NCBI GenBank assembly: GCA_002320245.1
Contig: DCKD01000072.1
Location: forward strand, 1 to 14,349
Direction of reading: 5' to 3'
Source: Lachnospiraceae bacterium UBA1683
GTDB lineage: Bacteria; Bacillota; Clostridia; Lachnospirales; Lachnospiraceae
Length of the DNA stretch: 14,349 bases
In this document: positions 1 through 5,132 of the stretch, in pieces
How the letters are laid out: each line of letters starts with the position of its first letter
Position numbering within the stretch: position 1 is the stretch's first letter
Notes under the pieces: model-generated
The model's database searches: none
What the model was told of the DNA's origin: nothing
Seen by the model: the letters and a program-made list of their open reading frames with translations, nothing else
Position numbers and translations under genes: made by a program

Positions 1-25
1 AAGCAGGGATTTTTGTATGGCATAA

Positions 26-49
26 GTATGCCCTTTGGGGAGGGCATAC
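26..49. repeat. Short perfect inverted repeat
   Basis: Eight-base arms (GTATGCCC at 26-33, GGGCATAC at 42-49) flank an 8-nt loop. The repeat overlaps the apparent TTG start of the flavin-reductase-like remnant. No T-run follows on either strand, so it is not an obvious intrinsic terminator. It may be chance, or a scar of the rearrangement that truncated the neighbouring gene. Confidence 0.35.
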
Positions 50-439
50 ACGGAATCAAGCATGCAAGGAGGGTATCGAAGGGCCATTGATACCATTAAA
101 CCGAAAAAAATGCAGATAATAGCAATTAAGCGTGCTACGCTGATTTTTAATCAGTGTTTCCCTAAGGCAAAAGTTATTCATGCACCAATAATTCAAGAGG
201 CTTTTATCAATATGGAATGTAGTTTGAAAGAAGTGCAAGATTTAAGCGGTGCAGGAATAACAGCTATGATTATTGGACAGGTACAGCATATTTCTGTTGA
301 TGAAAAATACGCACAAGGATATGAACCGCGATATGGAAAAGAGGGATTTATGATGTTGATACCAGCACCTCAAAATCTCACTACTGGCGAACCAAATCAA
401 TCTGCGGTTGCTACTGTAAATATTGAAAAGTATGATTGA
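35..439 (+). pseudogene. Flavin reductase-like protein, decayed remnant
   Basis: The 134-residue open frame resembles the C-terminal part of the flavin reductase-like (FMN-binding split barrel, DIM6/NTAB) family. The best evidence is the stretch around residues 50-93, where APIIQEAFINMECSL is followed by an 'IIGQVQHISVDE' segment, the usual order in this family. Members normally have about 170-210 residues. Here the N-terminal half is missing or scrambled: a 'TIKPKKMQIIAI' piece joins directly to the C-terminal part, and the only available start is a TTG at 35 inside a hairpin with no good ribosome site. I infer a deleted, non-functional copy. It precedes another damaged redox gene on the same strand. 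Family assignment is from motif recollection only. Confidence 0.5.
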
Positions 440-611
440 TAATCCCAGTTTGATGAAATCTCGATGGGGCAGATAATTTGAATTTGTGAGATAATTAGTT
501 ATGGAATATTTCAAAAAACAATAGAAGTTCTAAGCGATGCAGGGTATAAAATTATAGAGTGACAAAGTCCAGTTGCCGGGCTGAAAAATTGAACTTGTTG
601 AGGTCAAAAAA

Positions 612-1273
612 ATGTATGATATAATCGTAATCGGTGCGGGTCCTACGGGAAGCACCGCACCTACACCGAGCAGGCAAAGTATGTTATAAATTGTGAGGGT
701 GTGGTTGGTACATTAAAACGGAAATTGCTTGGCTGCAAGTGTCAAAATATAACGACATATCAGACCTTTAATCAAGGCAGTATTGATTTGGATTACCACT
801 ATTTCTATGCTTATTTGCAGCCAGAATTGTCGGAATATGACGCATGGTTTAATGTCAAAGATAATCAGTTGGTTTTGGGCGTATCTGTCAAAGACAGTAG
901 CAAGGTCGAGCGGTATTACACCCGGTTCATCTCTTACATGAAAGAAAAACACAATTTGCGGATTGACAAACAGCTAAAGATCGATAAATGGCTCATGCCC
1001 CATATCCGTCCCGGCTGCGCTATTGATTACGGTGTGGGACGAGTATTGTTTGCGGGTGAAATAGCAGGTTTTCTAAATCCTATGGGCGAGGGTATTTCTG
1101 CTGGAATGGAAAGTGGATATTGTGTTGCTCAAGCAATATCACAGCACCTTGACAGTGTGGATTTGGTTTACGATGAATACAGAGAAAGTACAGCGGCATT
1201 ACACAACTATATGAAACGGCAATGGAGTTTCGTTGCAGGAATGACTGATACTTTTAAGGAAATGAAATTGTAA
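612..1273 (+). pseudogene. FAD-dependent oxidoreductase (geranylgeranyl reductase-like), internal deletion and frameshift
   Basis: A good ribosome site (GAGGT, 599-603) precedes ATG 612, which begins MYDIIVIGAGPTGSTA, a canonical FAD/NAD Rossmann GxGxxG N-terminus. After about 16 residues the frame departs and stops at 687-689. The rest continues in another frame from about 662 ('YTEQAKYVINCEG...') to TAA at 1271-1273, with ORF Met at 701. The C-terminal part has the second FAD motif, 'GRVLFAGEIAGFLNPMGEGISAGMESG', typical of the geranylgeranyl reductase/FAD-oxidoreductase family. Intact members have roughly 330-400 residues, so about 100 or more residues, including most of the substrate domain, are missing at the junction near 655-662. 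The catalytic fold cannot form. A short open stretch ending at 562 just upstream could be another gene scrap but cannot be assigned. Confidence 0.75.
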
Positions 1274-1284
1274 GTTTAAGCCAG

Positions 1285-1680
1285 TTATCTGCAATAAATC
1301 TCAGTTTGACACTCTCCCCACACACTACCAACTAAATACCCGCCGCCCATACAACGGCACATCAAGCAGGAAATCTTACCAAAGCAGCGAAAAGCTGTTC
1401 TGTGAATACGACCAAGAAGTAAAGCATTACCTGGAAAAACGTGGTATCGTCCACAATGAAATCCTGCTTCCAGCAAACGCCCCGCATTTCCATTTCCGGC
1501 ATTGTAATTGCTGCCGCCTCAAGTTCCGCATCCTTTCCCGGTTCTTCTCCCGCCACCTTATAATATTTAATCTGGTTCGCATACCACTTTTCAAATCTCG
1601 CAATATTAATCCGCATCTTTCCAAGATTTCTTTGCACCCGAAATAGCTCTTATGCACCAGCCAGTAGCGGTCGGTCTGCC
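1285..1680. other. Coding-like but unassigned and probably degraded stretch
   Basis: No intact gene is evident. On the minus strand a frame from a GTG at 1637 to a stop at 1362 starts 'MQRNLGKMRINIARFEKWY' and has a protein-like, acidic composition to about position 1440, then becomes hydrophobic nonsense. On the plus strand, 1342-1465 also reads like protein ('SSEKLFCEYDQEVKHYLEK') without a start codon. The minus frame has no clear Shine-Dalgarno. I do not recognise either. The most economical reading is one or two overlapping gene remnants in the decayed flank. Confidence 0.3.
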
Positions 1681-1718
1681 ATTATTAAAAAGCCACTAAG
1701 GATTTCTCCCTAATGGCT
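1681..1718 (-). terminator. Intrinsic terminator of the ArsR-EFR1 operon
   Basis: On the minus strand an 11-bp stem (arms at 1708-1718 and 1691-1701, two G-U wobbles) closes a 6-nt loop and is followed directly by TTTTAATAAT (complement of 1681-1690). It lies at the end of the HAD remnant, whose last codons form part of the stem. It ends the unit read from the ArsR-like gene. Confidence 0.8.
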
Positions 1719-1851
1719 TCTCGCATTTTACAACCGATTTTGGATCATGAATCGTACTATTATTTGCAATAAGCTGTGCCAGCTGCATCGCATATTTATT
1801 TTATTCCCGCATTAAAGTTCCCGTATAGTCTACGAATACTGCCTTAGCCAT
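1696..1851 (-). pseudogene. HAD-superfamily hydrolase, 5' fragment with nonsense codon
   Basis: Starting at ATG 1851, the minus strand reads MAKAVFVDYTGTLMRE, a HAD motif I (hydrophobic strand followed by D-x-T-G-T), then an in-frame TAA at 1801-1803 (codon 17). The frame continues as 'NKYAMQLAQLIANNSTIHDP' to TAG at 1696-1698. HAD phosphatases normally have 200 or more residues, so this is a short 5' remnant joined to a terminator hairpin. Its ATG abuts the stop codon of the EFR1-type gene (TAGATG), so the intact ancestor was probably translationally coupled to it as the third gene of the operon. The nucleophile Asp is present, but motifs II-IV are absent. Confidence 0.7.
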
Positions 1852-2622
1852 CTATGCATGCCTCCCGATAAATAATTCATTATGCTTTCTTACTGTATAA
1901 TTCTTTTTCATTTTGAAAGTTGCAACCTTCACCATAAGACCATTTACTTTTCGTGCTTTTTTCGGACACACGCTGATACATCTCATGCAGGAAATACATA
2001 TATCTGTATTGGTTGTATTTGGTGCATTCATCGGGATTGCACCAACAGGACAGGCTTCCGCACACGCTCCGCACTCTGTACACTTTTTATTAGCTTTCGG
2101 TTTTATCGGAATCCCATTATATTCCTTATAAGGGTGTTCTCCCGGCAACTGTATTTCTGTAAATTCTTTATTATTCTCCAACTCAGATTTAATCTCTCTT
2201 GCATATTGGATAAGCTCTTTTTTATCATTCTCATCTGGTCTGCCTTTCGCAAACTGATGCATAACGGAATGCTCTGCAATAGCTGCAACTGCCGCCACAG
2301 AGCAGAAGTTTCTTTTTGTGAGAAAATCCTGAAGCTCTACAAAGGTATCCTCATATGCTCTGTTTCCATAAACTGCAATCAGAACGACCTTCGCAGAATT
2401 TCCCTGAAATTCCTCCATTCTCTCTAAAGCAACTGCCGGGACACGTCCGCCATAAGATGGTACTCCAATGATGCAAATATCGTCTTTTTCAAATGTACGA
2501 TTTTTCTCGTTGTCAGTTTTACTTAAATCAATCTCTGTATAAGCTCCAAGTTCAGATGCTAACAGTTTCGTAATTTTCTCTGTTCCATTTGTTGGGCTAA
2601 AATATATTGCATAATTGCTCAT
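1852..2622 (-). CDS. EFR1-type flavodoxin/ferredoxin fusion protein
   Basis: This 256-residue cytoplasmic redox protein carries FMN and two iron-sulfur clusters in one chain and probably passes low-potential electrons to an unidentified partner. Residues 1-150 are flavodoxin-like: the phosphate-binding loop is FSPTNGT (8-14) and an FMN-contact loop is GVPSYGGRVP (53-62). Residues 181-219 hold two complete ferredoxin motifs, CxxCxxCxxxCP with Cys 181, 184, 187, 191 and Cys 209, 212, 215, 219, so both [4Fe-4S] clusters should form. The layout matches the EFR1 family of clostridia. The start is well supported: AAGGAG lies 8-12 nt before ATG 2622. It follows the ArsR-like gene by 2 nt and is presumably repressed by it. 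The natural partner or substrate cannot be told from sequence. Confidence 0.9.
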   Translation of the reverse strand: MSNYAIYFSPTNGTEKITKLLASELGAYTEIDLSKTDNEKNRTFEKDDICIIGVPSYGGRVPAVALERMEEFQGNSAKVVLIAVYGNRAYEDTFVELQDFLTKRNFCSVAAVAAIAEHSVMHQFAKGRPDENDKKELIQYAREIKSELENNKEFTEIQLPGEHPYKEYNGIPIKPKANKKCTECGACAEACPVGAIPMNAPNTTNTDICISCMRCISVCPKKARKVNGLMVKVATFKMKKNYTVRKHNELFIGRHA

Positions 2623-2624
2623 AA

Positions 2625-2990
2625 TTAAACTCTCTCCTTACTCATTTGTGCACATAGCTTTAACATTGGTTCTGCCTGCTGAAAAAATGCAATCAAAGGC
2701 TTAATGGTACTATTATCAAAATCAATATAATAGTAGTTTCTTGTTCCTTCACGCCGCATACGAATCATGCCTGCATCCAAAAGCACTTTTAGATGATGCG
2801 AAACAGACGAACGTGATACATTACTTCGTTTTTGAATTTCTCCAACGCGAATGCCACCTTGACCGCCAGATTCTATCAGCGCTAAAAGTATCTCCTGTCT
2901 TACTTCATCACCTAACACAGTCATAATAGGTCTTGCTAATGCAAAGTTTTGAAGAAAATCTTTTTTCTTATTCTGGAACTCTTGATCCAT
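2625..2990 (-). CDS. ArsR-family winged-helix transcriptional repressor
   Basis: The 121-residue protein has the ArsR/SmtB winged-helix fold: helices around 20-40 ('MTVLGDEVRQEILLALIE'), an HTH with recognition helix near 59-70 (SRSSVSHHLKVL), and a beta-wing at 75-90 with 'REGTRNYYYID'. There is no ELCVCD-type metal site and only one Cys (113), so it is unlikely to be a classical As/Cd/Zn sensor; a redox or ligand signal is possible. GGGAGGAAG precedes ATG 2990. It is the first gene of an operon with the EFR1-type protein. A 24-bp palindrome overlapping its -10 box suggests autoregulation. Family call is firm; the inducer is unknown. Confidence 0.9.
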   Translation of the reverse strand: MDQEFQNKKKDFLQNFALARPIMTVLGDEVRQEILLALIESGGQGGIRVGEIQKRSNVSRSSVSHHLKVLLDAGMIRMRREGTRNYYYIDFDNSTIKPLIAFFQQAEPMLKLCAQMSKERV

Positions 2991-3002
2991 AAGCTTCCTC
3001 CC

Positions 3003-3026
3003 AATGGTTAATTATCATCAACCATT
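3003..3026. promoter_or_regulatory. Operator-like palindrome of the ArsR-family gene
   Basis: The 12-nt half-sites AATGGTTAATTA and (reverse complement) AATGGTTGATGA match at 10 of 12 positions, with 7-bp outer arms AATGGTT/AACCATT exact. The site lies between the -10 box and the ribosome site of the ArsR-like gene, the usual place for an autorepressor operator. Binding by the adjacent repressor is inferred. Confidence 0.7.
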
Positions 3027-3051
3027 ATACATCAAAAAATGAGTCCTGCAA
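3024..3051 (-). promoter_or_regulatory. Promoter of the ArsR-EFR1 operon
   Basis: On the minus strand a perfect -10 (TATAAT, complement of 3024-3029) is preceded by a weak -35 TTGCAG (complement of 3046-3051) at 16-bp spacing. The -10 overlaps the outer arm of the 3003-3026 palindrome, so repressor binding would occlude RNA polymerase. Confidence 0.65.
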
Positions 3052-3338
3052 TATTGGTGCAAAAAATCAAGTTCATTGCATCTGTGTCTCTATCCACTCC
3101 AAGATTACATTTACCACATTTCTTCCATAACACGTTGTATTTTTAGCCCTGAGTATTTCTATAAGTGAGAAGGTTTGTATTTTCAAGAGCAAGATCCACC
3201 TGTTAAACACAATTGCCTTTTTGGCAAATTTTCCTGTTAGCAAAACGGTGTTTTTGATTAGCTGTCGGCTAACGGAAATTGCTTCCTGTTAACCGGAAAT
3301 TCATTCCTAATACTGTTTTTCTCTTTCAGAAAATAGAA
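3052..3338. other. Intergenic region with short repeated motifs, no gene supported
   Basis: No credible gene is seen. The heptamer CCTGTTA occurs three times (3199-3205, 3233-3239, 3285-3291). Small inverted repeats TTGCC-TTTTT-GGCAA (about 3213-3227) and TTAGC...GCTAA (3258-3272) lie among them. TTAGCAA at 3237-3243 recurs twice nearer the element's first gene. Such clusters could be protein-binding sites near an element end or chance in AT-rich DNA. Confidence 0.35.
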
Positions 3339-3384
3339 AAAGCAGGTCATGATTCAGCTAATTCTGCTAACCATTTCCTGCTTT
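3326..3384 (-). terminator. Terminator-like hairpin downstream of the tRNA 3' remnant
   Basis: On the minus strand an exact 8-bp stem AAAGCAGG...CCTGCTTT (arms 3377-3384 and 3339-3346) encloses a 30-nt loop and is followed by TTTTTCTATTTT-rich sequence. The loop is longer than typical. Its position, about 9 nt past the tRNA-like 3' end on the same strand, fits the original terminator of that tRNA gene. Confidence 0.45.
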
Positions 3385-3392
3385 CATCTGCC

Positions 3393-3470
3393 CGTTCCAT
3401 GAGGGAATCGAACCCCCAATTGATCCTTAGGAGTATGGCTTACCACCTCGTGCGGTTACCGACTACATAA
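3393..3470 (-). tRNA. tRNA 3'-end remnant (possible attachment site), incomplete
   Basis: On the minus strand a T-arm is clear: a 5-bp stem GGGGG/CCCTC (complements of 3413-3417 and 3401-3405, one G-U) closes the invariant-type loop TTCGATT (3406-3412). A 7-nt acceptor-like strand ATGGAAC and a G discriminator (3393) follow, with no encoded CCA. Upstream there is D-loop-like sequence (AGTCGGTAACC, about 3449-3461), but I cannot form an anticodon arm with U33, nor find the matching GTTCCAT 5' acceptor strand. It therefore looks like the 3' portion of a tRNA gene joined to foreign DNA, as left at the far end of an element integrated into a tRNA gene. A decayed tRNA is the alternative. No amino-acid identity is claimed. 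Confidence 0.4.
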
Positions 3471-3521
3471 CTTCTCATGCAAGAAAAACCTTGATTTTAT
3501 GGGCTTTTCCGGGCGTCGTGT

Positions 3522-3551
3522 TTGACATGGCACTACATCTCATTCTACGAT
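3522..3551 (+). promoter_or_regulatory. Candidate promoter of the excisionase-like gene
   Basis: A perfect -35 TTGACA (3522-3527) is spaced 18 bp from a 4/6 -10, TACGAT (3546-3551). It lies about 120 bp upstream of the 3673 start and would give a leader containing TTAGCAA repeats and a hairpin. Confidence 0.5.
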
Positions 3552-3577
3552 TTTTGCCCCCATTATGTAATGTACAA

Positions 3578-3595
3578 TTAGCAAATTCTTAGCAA
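3578..3595. repeat. Tandem TTAGCAA direct repeats
   Basis: TTAGCAA occurs at 3578-3584 and 3589-3595, an 11-bp period (one helical turn), and again at 3237-3243. Helically phased short repeats near an element end are typical of integrase-arm or excisionase sites. Binding by the adjacent HTH protein is an inference. Confidence 0.35.
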
Positions 3596-3629
3596 GAATA
3601 TAGTAACCAAACCATATCCCAAATAGCCA

Positions 3630-3660
3630 GGGGAATATCTGTTTATAGATATTTTACCCC
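3630..3660 (+). promoter_or_regulatory. Leader hairpin upstream of the excisionase-like gene
   Basis: AATATCT (3634-3640) and AGATATT (3647-3653) form a perfect 7-bp stem with a 6-nt loop. Outer GGGG (3630-3633) and CCCC (3657-3660) can extend it across a 3-nt bulge. It ends 2 nt before the ribosome site (AGGAGG, 3663-3668), so it could modulate translation initiation. Confidence 0.4.
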
Positions 3661-3672
3661 GTAGGAGGTAGT

Positions 3673-3852
3673 ATGTCAAATTGTGAAAACAGAACTTATA
3701 CCGTTGAAGATATTGCCAAAATGCTGAATATCGGCAGAACATCCGCTTACAACCTTACGAAAGAGGGGCACTTCAAAATTGTTCGCATAGGCAATACAAT
3801 CAGGATTTCAAAGAAGTCCTTTGACGAATGGTTAGATAAATTAGATATATAA
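3673..3852 (+). CDS. Small excisionase-like helix-turn-helix protein
   Basis: This 59-residue protein, MSNCENRTYTVEDIAKMLNI..., has a MerR/excisionase-type HTH: 'YTVEDIAKMLNIGRTSAYNLTK' (9-30) is the HTH and 'FKIVRIGNTIRISKKSFDEWL' (34-54) the wing and C-terminal helix. It belongs to the broad HTH_17/Xis-like class of small DNA-binding proteins at the ends of Gram-positive ICEs, where they direct excision or regulate transfer genes. AGGAGG lies 4-9 nt before ATG 3673. It is a monocistronic unit ending in a perfect terminator 18 nt past the stop. Whether it is the real excisionase cannot be settled because the integrase is outside the window. Confidence 0.75.
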   Translation: MSNCENRTYTVEDIAKMLNIGRTSAYNLTKEGHFKIVRIGNTIRISKKSFDEWLDKLDI

Positions 3853-3868
3853 CAGAATACAGTCCCTC

Positions 3869-3902
3869 AACGCCATAGGCTATTAAATTCCTATGGCGTT
3901 TT
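3869..3902 (+). repeat. 34-bp direct repeat, copy 1 (terminator sequence)
   Basis: This 34-bp segment is identical to 7408-7441. Each copy contains the 10-bp stem ACGCCATAGG/CCTATGGCGT, the 10-nt loop and the first T residues. The two copies bracket the ATPase-protease cassette exactly. Confidence 0.9.
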
Positions 3903-3906
3903 ATTT
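3870..3906 (+). terminator. Intrinsic terminator of the excisionase-like gene
   Basis: A perfect 10-bp stem (3870-3879 with 3890-3899) and a 10-nt loop are followed by TTTATTT. It starts 18 nt after the stop of the HTH gene. Because the stem is perfect, it could also work on the opposite strand, though the A-run there is weaker. Confidence 0.9.
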
Positions 3907-3919
3907 CCTATTATTTTCG

Positions 3920-3954
3920 TGTTCCATTTTTAATATATTTTCTATTTTGGAACA
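3920..3954. promoter_or_regulatory. Inverted repeat upstream of the ietA-like promoter
   Basis: TGTTCCA (3920-3926) and TGGAACA (3948-3954) are exact 7-bp arms separated by 21 AT-rich bases. They end 7 bp before the -35 element. This could be an operator for the C-terminal HTH of the ATPase; no binding evidence exists in the sequence itself. Confidence 0.4.
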
Positions 3955-3960
3955 TTTTGA

Positions 3961-3989
3961 TTGAATTCGCATTGTATTTGTAGTATAAT
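3961..3989 (+). promoter_or_regulatory. Promoter of the ATPase-protease cassette
   Basis: A -35 TTGAAT (3961-3966, 4/6) and a perfect -10 TATAAT (3984-3989) are spaced by 17 bp. Transcription would start near 3996, giving a leader of about 30 nt before the ATPase start. The cassette thus carries its own promoter directly after the upstream terminator. Confidence 0.75.
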
Positions 3990-4025
3990 TCATCTGTACC
4001 AAAATAGCATTTATGAGGTGAAATG

Positions 4026-5132
4026 ATGAACAGTGATGAATTAGTACCAAAACTAGTACGGGCATGTTTAGATAATGACCGAAGATTAGTTGAAGAAATT
4101 TCTACTATGTTGGTTAAGTTATATAAAAAAAAGCAACCCCATATTGCTCAGGAAATTTCTCAATCTTTAACTTACTCCCGAAATGGTGCTTCTGCTATAA
4201 GATCTGTCGATGTACAACCAGTTCCAATCGATAGAGAAACTCGCTTTACTCTTTGCAAAGCAGAAGAACCTTTAGAAATTGACCCTCCGATATTATCAAC
4301 AGAAACCATGGAGGAACTAAACAATTTCATACTCGAAAGAACAGAAATCGAGAAACTGCTTATTGAAGACATTACTCCACCCAATAGTTTACTTTTTATT
4401 GGCGAGCCGGGCGTAGGAAAAACTTATTCTGCAAAATGGCTTTCTTACAAATTAAATTTACCCTTAATAACAATGGACTTAGCTACTTCTATTTCAAGTT
4501 ATCTTGGTCGCTCAGGTCAAAATATTAAACATATTTTTGATTATGCAAAGTCGTTTCCATCAATTTTACTTTTAGATGAGATTGACGCAATTGCCAAACG
4601 CAGAGATGACGCTTCAGATTTAGGAGAATTAAAACGATTAGTTAATGTCTTACTAAAAGAATTAGAAACATGGCCAAGTCAAAGCATAATTATTGCAGCA
4701 ACCAACCATCCCGATTTATTAGACAAAGCTATATGGAGACGTTTTGATCGAACAATCACATTTAAAACTCCAGAAATAGGTGAACGCAAACTATTATTAC
4801 AAAGATACTTAGGCAAGTATTATGATATGCTATCGCCCAAAGCCCTTTCTTTTGCACTACAACAAACTGCCCATATTAGTGCTGCTGATATTGGCAAACT
4901 ATGTACACACGTTAAAAGAAAAATTGTTTTAGCTGGGAGTAATTCAGATTTAATTGTTTTTGAAGAATTTTGTTTGAATTCTTGCGACAGCAAAACGCAA
5001 AAGATAGAACTTTGCAACTTGCTTCGAGAGGTGGATCCTTCTTTAAGCATACGTGATATATCAAAAATAACAAAGATTCCAGCAACATCTGTAAGTCGTT
5101 ATTTGCAGAATGGAGGTGCATCAAATGAGTAA
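4026..5132 (+). CDS. ietA: AAA+ ATPase of an IetAS-type defence/exclusion module
   Basis: This is a 368-residue cytoplasmic AAA+ ATPase. Residues 126-133 are Walker A (GEPGVGKT), 180-186 Walker B (ILLLDEID), N227 in 'AATNHP' sensor 1, and 'WRRFDRT' (237-243) the arginine finger; 'SAADIGKLC' near 285 suits the sensor 2 helix. Residues 1-110 are a helical domain of unknown role. The C-terminus (342-361, SIRDISKITKIPATSVSRYL) looks like an added HTH. ATPase followed by subtilisin-like protease is the ietAS arrangement, described in plasmid exclusion and later shown to give phage defence (Gao et al. 2020). By analogy it senses or remodels a target and controls the protease. ATG 4026 is preferred over ATG 4023 because GAGGTG (4015-4020) is then 5 nt away. 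The ATG of the next gene lies within its last codons. The gene is visibly AT-rich compared with the tra genes. Confidence 0.85.
   Translation: MNSDELVPKLVRACLDNDRRLVEEISTMLVKLYKKKQPHIAQEISQSLTYSRNGASAIRSVDVQPVPIDRETRFTLCKAEEPLEIDPPILSTETMEELNNFILERTEIEKLLIEDITPPNSLLFIGEPGVGKTYSAKWLSYKLNLPLITMDLATSISSYLGRSGQNIKHIFDYAKSFPSILLLDEIDAIAKRRDDASDLGELKRLVNVLLKELETWPSQSIIIAATNHPDLLDKAIWRRFDRTITFKTPEIGERKLLLQRYLGKYYDMLSPKALSFALQQTAHISAADIGKLCTHVKRKIVLAGSNSDLIVFEEFCLNSCDSKTQKIELCNLLREVDPSLSIRDISKITKIPATSVSRYLQNGGASNE

Noticed and set aside
1882..2427. 181-residue plus-strand open frame
   Set aside because: Antisense shadow of the EFR1-type gene; Cys/Phe/Ile-rich with no domain, while the minus strand has perfect flavodoxin and ferredoxin motifs.
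3052..3190. Minus-strand scrap 'CGKCNLGVDRDTDAMN' resembling a transposase zinc-ribbon end
   Set aside because: Single short match with an upstream stop and only one Cys pair; not enough to call a TnpB/IS605 remnant.
3279..3470. 63-residue plus-strand open frame
   Set aside because: It runs antisense through the tRNA-like remnant, has no ribosome site and no family resemblance; typical spurious frame over tRNA sequence.
3393..3470. Complete functional tRNA (e.g. Arg-CCU from a CTCCTAA loop)
   Set aside because: The would-be anticodon stem does not pair and no complementary 5' acceptor strand is present; only the 3' end is supported.
5110..5124. Upstream in-frame ATG for the protease
   Set aside because: It overlaps the GGAGGTG that serves ATG 5125 and has no ribosome site of its own.
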